This document shows, in pieces, positions 50,717-60,063 of a stretch of 64,000 nucleotides of DNA. The notes below the pieces were generated by a model. That model was given only the letters and a program-made list of their open reading frames with translations. It did not search any database and was not told the origin of the DNA. Numbering within the stretch: position 1 is the first letter of the stretch; each line of letters starts with the position of its first letter. The DNA comes from Spirochaeta isovalerica (GTDB lineage: Bacteria > Spirochaetota > Spirochaetia > DSM-2461). Location: positions 496,001-560,000 of the forward strand of contig NZ_JACHGJ010000002.1 in NCBI RefSeq assembly GCF_014207565.1, given 5' to 3'. The translations under genes were made by a program, and so were the position numbers.

Positions 50717-52962
50717 AAAAGTCGCTTCGCCAGCTTGCGCAGTATGCTGTTCGTCTTGACCAGCAGCATGGGACTCGGAACCCTCGCGGCAATCCTCTCG
50801 GAAAGGGAAGGGAAGCCGAGCCTGGAAGTCCGCGGTTCCGAGATCCCCAGCACCAGCAGGTCGTGAAATTTCGCTTCCTCTACGATCAGGTTCTCCATCC
50901 GGGCGTGATGGGTGTTCATTTCGTGAATGATCACGTCGGGATTGTCGACGATATTCCGCATGATGTTGTAGATATGGCCCGGCCGCATTTTGGCCCTGTT
51001 GGAATAGAAGGCGGTTATCTCTCCACCTTCATCGGGGAGAAGCCTTTCCGCCGCTTTCATGGCCAGAGCGTCATTCAGTCCGCCGAAGAGGGGAACCAGA
51101 ACGGTTTTTATTTTTTTCGGTTTCACATCGCCTTTGACGACTATCACATTTCCCGGAGTCCCGCAGATAACCGGATCCAGCGTGCTTCCCAGAGAGAACT
51201 GCTTGTTTCCCGGTTTGCCGTGCCATCCCATAATCAAGGTCTTGCTGTGCCGCTCCTTAACCGTGGTTATAATGCCCCGGGAGATATTGCGGCAGTAGCG
51301 GATCGTACTGGCTGTAGAGTACGTTTCGCTTAGCAGTTCTTCCGCCTTATCAATGGCTTCCTTGCCGCTTTTCAGGAATTTCTCCGCGTCGGAAAGCGCC
51401 ACGGCCCCCGGTACGGGAACCATATGAAGGAATTCCACCAGAGCCTCATTATCGGGAACCAGCGACCGGGTCACTTCCGCCAGGAGCGGGACATTTTCCG
51501 GATTGGCTACAGCCATCATCACCTGTTCCCTGTATCTGCCGTTAGTTTCACTATGATCTTCTTCAATGACTTCCAACTCCACTTCCGAGGGCTTCATATG
51601 GGATTTGGCATAAAGGAAGTAGATAGCTGAGCCTGAGATGATCCAGAGAGGGGCGATTATCCAGGCTACAAGTGACATTTCAACCAGCCAGATGGCCAGA
51701 ACGGCCTGCATGATAATAGCTATTATGGGAAAGAGCGGGAAAAGCGGCATGATATAGCCGTATTTCATCTCATCACCCAACTTTCTTCTGATGATGATGA
51801 CGCTCAGGTTGACGACGAAAAAGAGAAAGAGAAACATGATGCTGGCACTTGAAGCCACATCCATCGTAGGCAGGAATGAAGCGACGAATACGATGATCAC
51901 TCCTGTCAGTGTAAGAGCGCCGACGGGGGTCTTTCTTTTCGGGGAGATTTTAGCAAAAACAGGTGGCAAAAGCTCATCCCTGCCGAGAGCATAGGAAGCC
52001 CGGGTCGCCGAGAAAACCGTCGAGTTAAGAGCGGATGTGGATGCGAAAATGACGGCAATGGTCAGCAGGATATTTCCCGCCGGTATCAGCCGGGATACCG
52101 CTTCGCCGAATCCCTTCTCTCCGAAAGAACCGATCCACTCCCAGGGAATGTCGATCCCCTCATGGCCGGCCTGAACAGACACTATGGTCGCGAAGGCTAC
52201 GCCGATATACGTCAGAGCAGCTACTGATACTGAGAGAATCATCGCCTTGGGGAGGTTCTTTCGGGGATTGATGGCTTCATCTCCCGCCTGGGCGATGACT
52301 TCGAACCCTTCAAAAGCCACATAGGTGAATCCCATGGTCATCAAGAGCCGTCCCCATCCTTTGGGAAGGAAGGGCTGGAAATTCAGAAGTCTGTGGGGTT
52401 CTTTTATGGCAACATAAATCCCGATAATGGCAAGCAGAACCAGGAAGAGCGTCTGTCCCAGCGTCATAATGGCTCCGACCTTACCTGTTTCCGAAGCTCC
52501 CCTGTAATTGATTATCAGGAAAAGGAGCGCTATTGCCACAGCCACAGGCTTTATCAGAGTATCCGCCAGTCCTGCGGGGAGAAACCCCAGCGTATCGAGA
52601 TAGCGCATCGTATAGATTGAAAATGTAACGGCATACATGGAACCGGCTACGCTGGAGGCGAACCACTCCATCCAGCCGGCGAGAAAACTCATATGGGATC
52701 CGAAAGCCAGTTTGGCGAAATTGAAGGCTCCTCCCGCTCTGGGAATAGCCGAACTCAGCTCGGCATAGGACATAGCCGTACAGAGGGCCAGCACCCCGTT
52801 GAAGGCGAAGGTGAGAATCACTCCTCCCGGTCCGGCATGGTGGATCGAATTCCCGATTCCCAGAAATACACCCGCACCGATCATCATGCCCAGTCCGAGC
52901 ATGGTCAGGTGGAATAGATTCAGTTCCCGCGATAGTTCGGTTTTTATGGAATTATCAGACAC
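50713..52962 (-). CDS. APC-family permease with C-terminal universal-stress domains
   Basis: 749 residues. Residues 1-455 form a 12-TM amino acid-polyamine-organocation permease (MLGLGMMIGAGVFLGIGNSI, FAFNGVLALCTAMSYAELSS, PRAGGAFNFAKLAFG, FVAFEGFEVIAQAGDEA-like segment). Residues about 475-749 contain two UspA-like domains (VMMAVANPENVPLLAEVTR; VLVPLFGGLNDALAMKAAER; DLLVLGISEPRTSRLG), which often bind nucleotides and regulate transport. The start is GTG at 52962 with AGGAAGAG five bases upstream. A 50-codon membrane ORF overlaps this start by 8 bp. Substrate probably an amino acid, unproven. Confidence 0.93.
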   Translation of the reverse strand: MSDNSIKTELSRELNLFHLTMLGLGMMIGAGVFLGIGNSIHHAGPGGVILTFAFNGVLALCTAMSYAELSSAIPRAGGAFNFAKLAFGSHMSFLAGWMEWFASSVAGSMYAVTFSIYTMRYLDTLGFLPAGLADTLIKPVAVAIALLFLIINYRGASETGKVGAIMTLGQTLFLVLLAIIGIYVAIKEPHRLLNFQPFLPKGWGRLLMTMGFTYVAFEGFEVIAQAGDEAINPRKNLPKAMILSVSVAALTYIGVAFATIVSVQAGHEGIDIPWEWIGSFGEKGFGEAVSRLIPAGNILLTIAVIFASTSALNSTVFSATRASYALGRDELLPPVFAKISPKRKTPVGALTLTGVIIVFVASFLPTMDVASSASIMFLFLFFVVNLSVIIIRRKLGDEMKYGYIMPLFPLFPIIAIIMQAVLAIWLVEMSLVAWIIAPLWIISGSAIYFLYAKSHMKPSEVELEVIEEDHSETNGRYREQVMMAVANPENVPLLAEVTRSLVPDNEALVEFLHMVPVPGAVALSDAEKFLKSGKEAIDKAEELLSETYSTASTIRYCRNISRGIITTVKERHSKTLIMGWHGKPGNKQFSLGSTLDPVICGTPGNVIVVKGDVKPKKIKTVLVPLFGGLNDALAMKAAERLLPDEGGEITAFYSNRAKMRPGHIYNIMRNIVDNPDVIIHEMNTHHARMENLIVEEAKFHDLLVLGISEPRTSRLGFPSLSERIAARVPSPMLLVKTNSILRKLAKRLF

Positions 52963-53107
52963 GGTTTCTCTTCCTGTACAGTTCTCTTACTTCATGGATT
53001 TTATTGCGGTCCATATGATTGATGCGGATAACAGCTGAAATGGTAAGAGTGATGATGATGCCGACTGCCAGAACAGCCGCGATCAGGCCTGGAATTAAAT
53101 GGTTCAT
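52955..53107 (-). CDS. Small membrane protein overlapping the APC permease start
   Basis: 50 residues, starting at the ATG at 53107: MNHLIPGLIAAVLAVGIII and then a basic cytoplasmic tail (NHMDRNKIHEVRELYRKRNR). One membrane helix at residues 5-27 with positive-inside topology. Its TGA overlaps the GTG start of the permease by 8 bp, and the permease Shine-Dalgarno lies within its last codons, so the two are likely translationally coupled. The layout recalls small accessory subunits of some symporters, but no family is recognised. No strong Shine-Dalgarno precedes its own ATG. Confidence 0.65.
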   Translation of the reverse strand: MNHLIPGLIAAVLAVGIIITLTISAVIRINHMDRNKIHEVRELYRKRNRV

Positions 53108-53169
53108 AACTTAATATTTTAGGTCCGGTTCTGTTGATCGGGCAAGCAGGAAAAATAATTGTCTTTTTC

Positions 53170-54069
53170 TTAACGGCTGATTGCCGCGGTTATGCCTGAG
53201 ATAGAGCGGATCGAACTTTCAGAAGGGGCGGCTGTTCCGAAAATATAATCGGAAGACGCCGTTTCCGTTCTGCTGTGGGTAATGTATCTCATATCTTCAA
53301 ACAAAATACCTTTTTCAAATGATAAAGTCCCATTTGTCCGGGCTGTTTCGTCGTCGGCTGTCAGTTCAAAAAAAGAAGTGACTTCGCTATTGTTGTTATA
53401 GCTGGCAAAACTGGTGTTGTAATAAGTCTCATAGCTGTACATAGGAGTGAAACCTATTGGTGTTAACGTATAATCGGTTTTGTCCGACGATAAGTCAATA
53501 TCGGCAGAATAGAGTACTGCAGGCTGATCTGTCATATCGAATTTTGTACCGGGAAACCACTCGTTGTATTCAAAGGATTCATCCACTTCAAGATAAAGAG
53601 TAAATTCATTTCCCATCCTTTCAGCGATCGCCCTGCTTACGGTGAAGTCTGAATTCCTTTGAGTCGCTCCCGTAACCGCGTCGACATCGTCCTGGAAAAC
53701 TGCATCATTCATCAGGTCCGCATCATTTTCATCATAGCGATTGAGATGCCAGAAAGGCAGCGCCGATAATCGATCTGTAATCGTTTTATAATCTGAAGTT
53801 CTGGTTCCGTCATCGGGCAGAAGGCGTTCACAAACGTAAAGATGCTGAATATCTCCTGAAGAGTTTTCCAGCCATATGACGTAAATATTGGTATAAGAGG
53901 TATATTGACTCTCCTGGTAGTCGAAATCAACTGTAATTAAAGGTGCCGAATTAGCCGAATCCGGTTCGGCAGGTTCGCTATCGCTATCCGATGAGAGAGA
54001 TGATAGAAAGTCACAGCCGGAAAGCAACAGTAATCCTGTTATTAATGTGAGACATAGTGATGAACGCAT
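53170..54069 (-). CDS. Exported lipoprotein with DUF2271-like DAVTGAT segment
   Basis: 299 residues. Signal peptide with lipobox LLSGC (Cys19), followed by a long Ser/Asp/Glu-rich linker (FLSSLSSDSDSEPAEPDS). Residues 45-105 have strands like IYVIWLENSSGDIQHLYVCE, then VDAVTGATQRNSDFTVSRA near residue 133 and FTLYLEVDESFEYNEWFPG. That DAVTGAT-x-x pattern matches DUF2271 and also the ApbE flavinylation-type motif, although the residues after the Thr differ from both. The C-terminal 120 residues are beta-rich and unrecognised. Function unknown. Confidence 0.75.
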   Translation of the reverse strand: MRSSLCLTLITGLLLLSGCDFLSSLSSDSDSEPAEPDSANSAPLITVDFDYQESQYTSYTNIYVIWLENSSGDIQHLYVCERLLPDDGTRTSDYKTITDRLSALPFWHLNRYDENDADLMNDAVFQDDVDAVTGATQRNSDFTVSRAIAERMGNEFTLYLEVDESFEYNEWFPGTKFDMTDQPAVLYSADIDLSSDKTDYTLTPIGFTPMYSYETYYNTSFASYNNNSEVTSFFELTADDETARTNGTLSFEKGILFEDMRYITHSRTETASSDYIFGTAAPSESSIRSISGITAAISR

Positions 54070-54180
54070 GATTTTCCCCGTTAAATGTATGGATATTCAA
54101 TATCTGAGTTTATGGCAATCTTGTTGTGATTTCCAATGCAAAATGCATGACAGGTTGTTTTTTACCGAATATCCCTTAAT

Positions 54181-57100
54181 ATGTTAGCTATGGCACAGGT
54201 ATTGGAACTTTTTCATCCGCTCATTCAGGATTGGTTTACTCGGAAATATTCAGCTCCCACGGATATCCAGGAAAAAGGCTGGAGGGAAATCGCTTCCCGG
54301 TCTCATGTCCTGATGACGGCGCCGACGGGAAGCGGCAAGACGCTGGCTTCCTTTCTCTGGTCCATCAATCAGCTGGTTACGGAACAATGGCCGGGCGGAA
54401 CCGTGCGGGTTCTCTATATTTCCCCGCTCAAGGCATTAAATAATGATGTGCGCCGCAACCTTACTGAGCCTCTGAAAGAATTGAGGGCCTTTTTCGAAGA
54501 GAGGGGAGAATCATTCCCCGAGATCCGCGTTCAGACCCGCAGCGGCGACACATCGGGATCGGATCGGCAGAAAATGATGCGACGGCCGCCGGAAATCCTC
54601 ATAACGACTCCCGAAAGCCTTAACATCATGCTCACTTCCGGAGCGGCTCAAAGCCTGCTTTCAGGACTGTCCGTTCTCATTCTCGATGAAATCCATGCCA
54701 TAGCGGCGAACAAGCGGGGAGTCCATCTCTTTTCGGCTGTGGAGCGGCTGACTCTGATCAACGGAGAGTTTCAGCGCATCGGCCTTTCCGCAACGGTTCA
54801 GCCCATGAATCTGGTCGCCTCGCTGCTGGGTGGTTATTACAGGCGATATCATAAGGAAGAGGCATCCCGGCCCCGGGATGTTAAAATCCTCCGTTCGGAA
54901 ATCCGGAAGAAGTATGAGCTCTCCGTCGCCTTCCCTGATACGCCGGAAGGGGAGGGATCCCAGTGGCCGTCGACCATCGCTGTCTTTGCCGGGAAGATCC
55001 GCTCCAACCGGTCCACGCTGATTTTCAGCAACAGCCGCCGGCAGACCGAGAAAGTGACCCGGATGATCAATGAATATATGGGGGAGACTGTCGCATTCGC
55101 CCATCACGGATCGCTGTCCCGGGAGATTCGGCATTTCGTTGAACAGAAGATGAAAGCCGGCGAGCTGAAAGCCATAGTCGCGACCAGCTCCCTTGAAATG
55201 GGAATCGATATCGGTTCCATTGATGAAGTTCTTCTCATTCAGGCGCCATTTTCGCTGTCCTCTGCCATTCAGCGGATCGGTCGGGGAGGGCATAATGTGG
55301 GCGATGTCAGCCGTTCCACCATCTTTCCCATGTTCGGCCTCGATCTGGTCAGCTGCGCCATTACGGCGGAAGCCGTTCTGGCCGGAGAGATCGAGGCGTT
55401 GAAGATACCTGAGAACCCTCTTGATGTTCTGGCGCAGGTTATTCTGTCCATGTGCTGTACCGAAGAGTGGAACCTCGATGAGCTTTATCTTTTTATAACA
55501 TCGGTTTATCACTGGAGGAATCTCCCCCGGCGCCATTTCGATCTGGTCCTGAATATGCTGAACGGGCGGTACAGCGATACGCGTATCGGCGAGTTGAAAG
55601 CCCGGCTCAATATCGACAGAGCGGCGGGAACGGCGCGGGCCAGAGACGGAGCGGAAAGAGTCATCTACATGTCCGGCGGCACTATCCCCGACAGAGGCTA
55701 CTACGAGCTGAGACTGATGGGGGACGGTTCCAAAATAGGGGAGCTTGACGAGGAGTTTGTCTGGGAGAGAAATCCCGGAGACTTTTTTACACTGGGAACC
55801 CAGACCTGGAGGATTGACAGGATCGGAGACCGGGCTGTGGAGGTCAGCCCCGGAGACTCGAACGGAGCTATGAGCCCTTTCTGGAAAGCCGATCCCAACG
55901 GCAGGGACTTCTTTTATTCTCTCAGAATACTGGATCTGCTGGATCATGTAGAGCGGAAATGGAATGATCCCCGCTTAGGCGATGAGCTGAGCCGGCGATT
56001 TCATATGAGCCCCGAAGCCGCCGAATCGATGCTTTTCTTCCTGGAAAGGCAGAAAGACGTTACCGGAGCATCTCTCCCCGGCAGGAATAACCTCGTCATC
56101 GAGCATTTTAACGATCCTTTGAACAGAACGGATTGCCATCAGGTCATTCTCCACACTTTGTGGGGCGGAACACTCAATTATCCCTACAGCGAAGCTCTTT
56201 CCCAGGCCTGGGAGGACAAGCACGGCTATCCCCTGCAGGTCTTTTGTGACGATGACGCTGTCATTCTCGATCTTCCCCATCAGTTTTCCTCGGAAGACGT
56301 TCTGTCTCTGGTCAATGCGGATAATCTCGAATCTCTTCTGAGGCGAAGGCTCGAATCGACCATGTTCTTCGGGGGGCGGTTCCGCCACAACTGTTCCCGT
56401 GCTCTGCTTCTGCCCCGAAAATCCTTCAAGCAGCGGACTCCTTTGTGGCTGACCAGACTCCGTTCCAAGAAACTCCTCCAGGCGGTCAGCCGTTACGAGG
56501 ATTTTCCCATCCTCACAGAAACCTGGCGCTCCTGCCTCCGCGATGATTTCGATCTTCCTTCGCTCGCTATGGTTCTCGATGAAATCCGGGAGGGGAAAAT
56601 CCGCATCACCGATGTTGTGACGCGGACGCCGTCGCCCTTCGCGGCAGGCATTATTTACGATCATACGAACCAGAGAATGTATGAAGATGACACCCCTCTG
56701 GGAGGTCAGTCCAATCTCAATGAAGACCTTATACGGGGAATCGTTCATGAGTCGGGTCTCCGTCCCATGCTGTCCTGTGAACTGGTTGCGGAGTTCCAGG
56801 CAAAGCTGACCCGGACCTTTCCCGATTACTGCCCGGGGGCATCCGATGATCTATTCGACTGGATCGAGGAGAGGATCTTTCTCCCGCTCAGCCAGTGGGA
56901 AGAGCTGACCGAAGCCCTGATCCGTGACAGGGAAAATTGTGCGGAAATCCTGGAAGATGTGAAGAACCGCATCGTTTTGCGGGAAAGTGGCGATTCATCA
57001 GAACCGATCGTGCTCTCTGTCACATATGATAAGAAATTCGATGCCGATAAATTTATTGGTGAGATTGATGATGTGCTGCCTCAGTGGCTCTCCTTTTTCG

Positions 57101-58527
57101 GCCCCGTTCTCTTAACCCGCATTGCGGAACTCTATCCGGCGCCGTCTCAAATCATAATGGACTGCCTGGAGGAACTCCGCCAGTCGGATCAGCTCATCAT
57201 CGACCGGCTGACCGAAGGGGCTGTGGAAGATGAAATCTGCACGGCTGAAAATCTGGAAATCCTCTTCAGGCTGAAAAGGCGGAAAGGGCGGAAGGAGTTC
57301 AAAGCGCTGCCGGCGGAAAGCCTTCAGCTTTTCCTGGCACAGCAGCAGCTTCTCACTGGCTCGGGAGGAGATAAAGATGATTTGCGGGATGTTATGGAGA
57401 GGCTGATAGCCTTCGGAGCCAAAGCCCCCCTATGGGAGAAGGAAATCCTCCCGGCCAGGCTCAACCCCTACTACCGGACGTGGCTCGATACGCTGTTTCA
57501 GGAAAGCCCCCTTATGTGGTACGGCTGCGGCAAAGAAACAATTGCCTTCTGCTTCGATGAGGAACAGAGCCTCTTCATCCCTCCCCGAAAAGGAAAAAAG
57601 GGGGGAGAGGATCTTCTCCCCGACAGCCGGGGCGGTTTTACTTTCTGGGACATAAAAGAACACAGCGGAAAAAACAGTACGGAGCTGGTCGAATCGCTCT
57701 GGAAACTCTGCTGGAAAGGGGCCATTTCCAATGATCATTTTTCAACAGTCCGCAGCGGCATTGCAAACAAATACAATGCCGACAGCTTTTCCGACATGGA
57801 AAAAGAGAGGGGCGGCCGGAAAATCAGCCGGGGCGGATACAGCCGCTGGGTTCGTTCCCGCCCTGTCGAAGGCCGCTGGTTCATTCCCGAGACCATCGGG
57901 AAAGATGAAGACCTGATAGCCCGCGACGAGAGGCTGCGCGAAGTGATCCGTCAGCTGTTCCTGCGTTACGGCGTTCTGTTCCGACAGCTTCTGGAAAGGG
58001 AAACGGAGCAACTGAACTGGAATGCCGTTTTCCCCACGCTCCGCCTCATGGAACTGTCCGGAGAGTGTGTGGCAGGGTATTTCTTCGAAGGGGTCAGAGG
58101 TCTGCAGTTTGCCAGCTGGGAGGCTCTGCGTATGTTGAAGGATCCGCTCGAGCAGGACACATTATACTGGATGAACTGCACCGATCCCGCTTCCCTGGCG
58201 GGTATCAGACTTGATGAGCTCAAAGGGAAATATCCCAAAAGAATGCCTTCCAACCATATGGTCTTCCGGGGGCAGAATCCTCTCCTCTATTCGCTGAAAA
58301 ACGGAAAAGAGCTGGAATTTTTTACAGAACCGGACCATCCTGATTCACTGGAATCTCTCGGGTTTTTCCGCACGCTCCTCAGTCGGGAATCGGAACCGCT
58401 CAAATCCATCAAGGTCGAAAAGGTGAACGGTCTGGCAGTATCAGAGAGTCCCTTCCGGAAAGTTCTGAAGGAAGCGGGATTCCGAGATAATTTTAATTGT
58501 TATATCCTGAGCGGTGTCAGGATCTAG
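54181..58527 (+). CDS. lhr: Lhr-family superfamily 2 helicase
   Basis: 1448 residues, near the full length of the bacterial Lhr proteins. Helicase motifs: Q-motif region SAPTDIQEKGWREIASR, motif I APTGSGKTLASF, Ia YISPLKALNND, II LDEIHAI (DEIH), III LSATVQPM, IV IFSNSRRQTE, V VATSSLEMGIDIGSID and VI QRIGRGGH. The Lhr winged-helix/beta-barrel core follows (about 430-870), and the remaining 580 residues are the long C-terminal extension specific to large Lhr. A single-stranded-DNA translocase linked to repair. The ATG at 54181 has no Shine-Dalgarno; the Met at 54190 is an alternative. Convergent with the sugar symporter gene, 9 bp apart. Confidence 0.95.
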   Translation: MLAMAQVLELFHPLIQDWFTRKYSAPTDIQEKGWREIASRSHVLMTAPTGSGKTLASFLWSINQLVTEQWPGGTVRVLYISPLKALNNDVRRNLTEPLKELRAFFEERGESFPEIRVQTRSGDTSGSDRQKMMRRPPEILITTPESLNIMLTSGAAQSLLSGLSVLILDEIHAIAANKRGVHLFSAVERLTLINGEFQRIGLSATVQPMNLVASLLGGYYRRYHKEEASRPRDVKILRSEIRKKYELSVAFPDTPEGEGSQWPSTIAVFAGKIRSNRSTLIFSNSRRQTEKVTRMINEYMGETVAFAHHGSLSREIRHFVEQKMKAGELKAIVATSSLEMGIDIGSIDEVLLIQAPFSLSSAIQRIGRGGHNVGDVSRSTIFPMFGLDLVSCAITAEAVLAGEIEALKIPENPLDVLAQVILSMCCTEEWNLDELYLFITSVYHWRNLPRRHFDLVLNMLNGRYSDTRIGELKARLNIDRAAGTARARDGAERVIYMSGGTIPDRGYYELRLMGDGSKIGELDEEFVWERNPGDFFTLGTQTWRIDRIGDRAVEVSPGDSNGAMSPFWKADPNGRDFFYSLRILDLLDHVERKWNDPRLGDELSRRFHMSPEAAESMLFFLERQKDVTGASLPGRNNLVIEHFNDPLNRTDCHQVILHTLWGGTLNYPYSEALSQAWEDKHGYPLQVFCDDDAVILDLPHQFSSEDVLSLVNADNLESLLRRRLESTMFFGGRFRHNCSRALLLPRKSFKQRTPLWLTRLRSKKLLQAVSRYEDFPILTETWRSCLRDDFDLPSLAMVLDEIREGKIRITDVVTRTPSPFAAGIIYDHTNQRMYEDDTPLGGQSNLNEDLIRGIVHESGLRPMLSCELVAEFQAKLTRTFPDYCPGASDDLFDWIEERIFLPLSQWEELTEALIRDRENCAEILEDVKNRIVLRESGDSSEPIVLSVTYDKKFDADKFIGEIDDVLPQWLSFFGPVLLTRIAELYPAPSQIIMDCLEELRQSDQLIIDRLTEGAVEDEICTAENLEILFRLKRRKGRKEFKALPAESLQLFLAQQQLLTGSGGDKDDLRDVMERLIAFGAKAPLWEKEILPARLNPYYRTWLDTLFQESPLMWYGCGKETIAFCFDEEQSLFIPPRKGKKGGEDLLPDSRGGFTFWDIKEHSGKNSTELVESLWKLCWKGAISNDHFSTVRSGIANKYNADSFSDMEKERGGRKISRGGYSRWVRSRPVEGRWFIPETIGKDEDLIARDERLREVIRQLFLRYGVLFRQLLERETEQLNWNAVFPTLRLMELSGECVAGYFFEGVRGLQFASWEALRMLKDPLEQDTLYWMNCTDPASLAGIRLDELKGKYPKRMPSNHMVFRGQNPLLYSLKNGKELEFFTEPDHPDSLESLGFFRTLLSRESEPLKSIKVEKVNGLAVSESPFRKVLKEAGFRDNFNCYILSGVRI

Positions 58528-58536
58528 ATTTGTAGC

Positions 58537-59979
58537 TCAGCTCCAGAGCGTATCGTAGGAACAGCCCGTAACCAGCTCGCAGGCTTCGACGACTTCCCTG
58601 TCCTGCGAGCAGTTTTCCCCTTTCTCCCGGGTCTCTATCTCTTTCAGCATCAGTTTATGGTTTTCCGGATCGATCCGGAAGCTTCGGGAGAAAATGAACC
58701 CGGCGAGCAAAAGCGCCAGAGGCAGAAAGGTAAACATGATCCGGATGCCGTTTACTGTCGAGGTGCTCTGTTCCACTGAACCCTGTGAAAATCCGATCAG
58801 CGAAAGGCCTATACCCACGATCTGTAAGGCCATTGCCTGGGCAATCTTTCTTATGAAAGTGGTCATCCCCGAATATATCCCCTCGCGGCGCCTGCCGCTG
58901 ATAATCGTATCGGCATCGATAACGAAAGCGAGATTGTTGTAGGGGACGAAAACTCCTCCGGCCATCCCCAGGGCAAAAACGGCCCCGGCCGCGAGAATAC
59001 CCCAATAGGGAACACCTTTGGGAAGCAGGGAGAGTAGAACGAGACCGCTCATGCAGATAGCTATATGGCGGCGGTAGACCCTGGCGTTTCCCTGTTTCAT
59101 ACAGGACCGGGAAACGATGACCACTCCGATAATCTGGACGATCAGCACCGTACCGAGCACAAGAGACTCGCTGCCGCTGTATCTCAGATGAAAAAGCAGG
59201 TAATACATGAGAAGGGCCATAAAAATATCCATGGACGCGTACGCCGAGAGATACATTCCGATATGGCTTCTGAATGATTTGTTTTTGAAAGTAGAAAAGA
59301 ATTCCCGGAATACGTCTCCCAGGCTCCGGGCCTGTAGGCTCCGCTCCTCTTCCGTCACCTCTCTTTCCCATGTCCCGAGGTATGTGAAAAGCCAGGGGGT
59401 GGCGTAGAATATTCCGATGATGAGAGCGAAATAGAAGTAACCCAGATCATTTCTTCCCGTAAAGGAGAATATTATGCCCGGGACAACGGCGCTGACAAGA
59501 GTTCCGCCCTGAGAGAAAAGCATTCTGATCCCCATCATTTTTGACCGGGTTTTATAGTCGCTTGTCATTTCGGCGAGAAGGGCGTTGTAGGGAACCATTA
59601 CCATGGTAAAAACGGTATTGAAAAACATGTAGGCCAGTAAGTAATAGAGGAAACGACCCGTCTCGCTCTCTATATGAGGATTTAGCCATAGAAGAATGAA
59701 AGACGCCGTAATGGGGAGAATCCCCAGGAGGAAGTACACACGCCGCCGACCGAACCGGCTTCTGGTCTTGTCAGAGAGAATCCCCATCATGGGATCAGTT
59801 ACGGCATCCCAGATTTTCCCGAGTGACACGATCAGACCAGCCAGGGCGGGATTGATTCCCACATTAAGCGTGAGGAACAACATGAAGTATGTTCCAATAA
59901 TGATGAAAGCGCCGCCGCCGTAAATGTCTCCGGCGCCATAGGCAACCATATTTCTCAGTCTGATTTCTCTTTTGCTCAT
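58537..59979 (-). CDS. GPH-family sugar:cation symporter (MelB-like)
   Basis: 480-residue membrane protein of the glycoside-pentoside-hexuronide family. Signs are the N-terminal LRNMVAYGAGDIYGGGAFIIIGTYFM, GKIWDAVTDPMMGILSDKTRSRFGRRRVYFLLG (the diagnostic D-P-x-x-G-x-x-x-D loop) and VPYNALLAEMTSDYKTRSKMMGIR. AAGGA lies 6 bases before the ATG. A sigma70 promoter with a 21-bp TetR-type operator precedes it. Substrate likely a glycoside or sugar acid, unknown; the nearby sulfatase could produce such a sugar but is 2.5 kb away and on the other strand. Confidence 0.93.
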   Translation of the reverse strand: MSKREIRLRNMVAYGAGDIYGGGAFIIIGTYFMLFLTLNVGINPALAGLIVSLGKIWDAVTDPMMGILSDKTRSRFGRRRVYFLLGILPITASFILLWLNPHIESETGRFLYYLLAYMFFNTVFTMVMVPYNALLAEMTSDYKTRSKMMGIRMLFSQGGTLVSAVVPGIIFSFTGRNDLGYFYFALIIGIFYATPWLFTYLGTWEREVTEEERSLQARSLGDVFREFFSTFKNKSFRSHIGMYLSAYASMDIFMALLMYYLLFHLRYSGSESLVLGTVLIVQIIGVVIVSRSCMKQGNARVYRRHIAICMSGLVLLSLLPKGVPYWGILAAGAVFALGMAGGVFVPYNNLAFVIDADTIISGRRREGIYSGMTTFIRKIAQAMALQIVGIGLSLIGFSQGSVEQSTSTVNGIRIMFTFLPLALLLAGFIFSRSFRIDPENHKLMLKEIETREKGENCSQDREVVEACELVTGCSYDTLWS

Positions 59980-59999
59980 CCGATGTCCTTGAATGTTAA

Positions 60000-60020
60000 T
60001 ATTACTTACAGTAAGTAATA
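60000..60020. promoter_or_regulatory. TetR-type operator before the sugar symporter
   Basis: TATTACTTAC-A-GTAAGTAATA, a perfect 10-bp inverted repeat with 1-bp centre, typical of TetR-family sites. It overlaps the -10 box of the promoter. No TetR-family gene is present in the window. Confidence 0.8.
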
Positions 60021-60046
60021 ATAGAACTGTTTATTTGAGACGTCAA
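60018..60046 (-). promoter_or_regulatory. Promoter of the sugar symporter gene
   Basis: Minus strand: -35 TTGACG (60046-60041), 17-bp spacer, -10 TATTAT (60023-60018). Confidence 0.75.
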
Positions 60047-60063
60047 ACTGTAATTACCCGGAA

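Noticed and set aside
54661-55947. 428-codon minus-strand open frame inside lhr
   Set aside because: Lies opposite intact helicase motifs and has no recognisable domain or ribosome site; a shadow frame.
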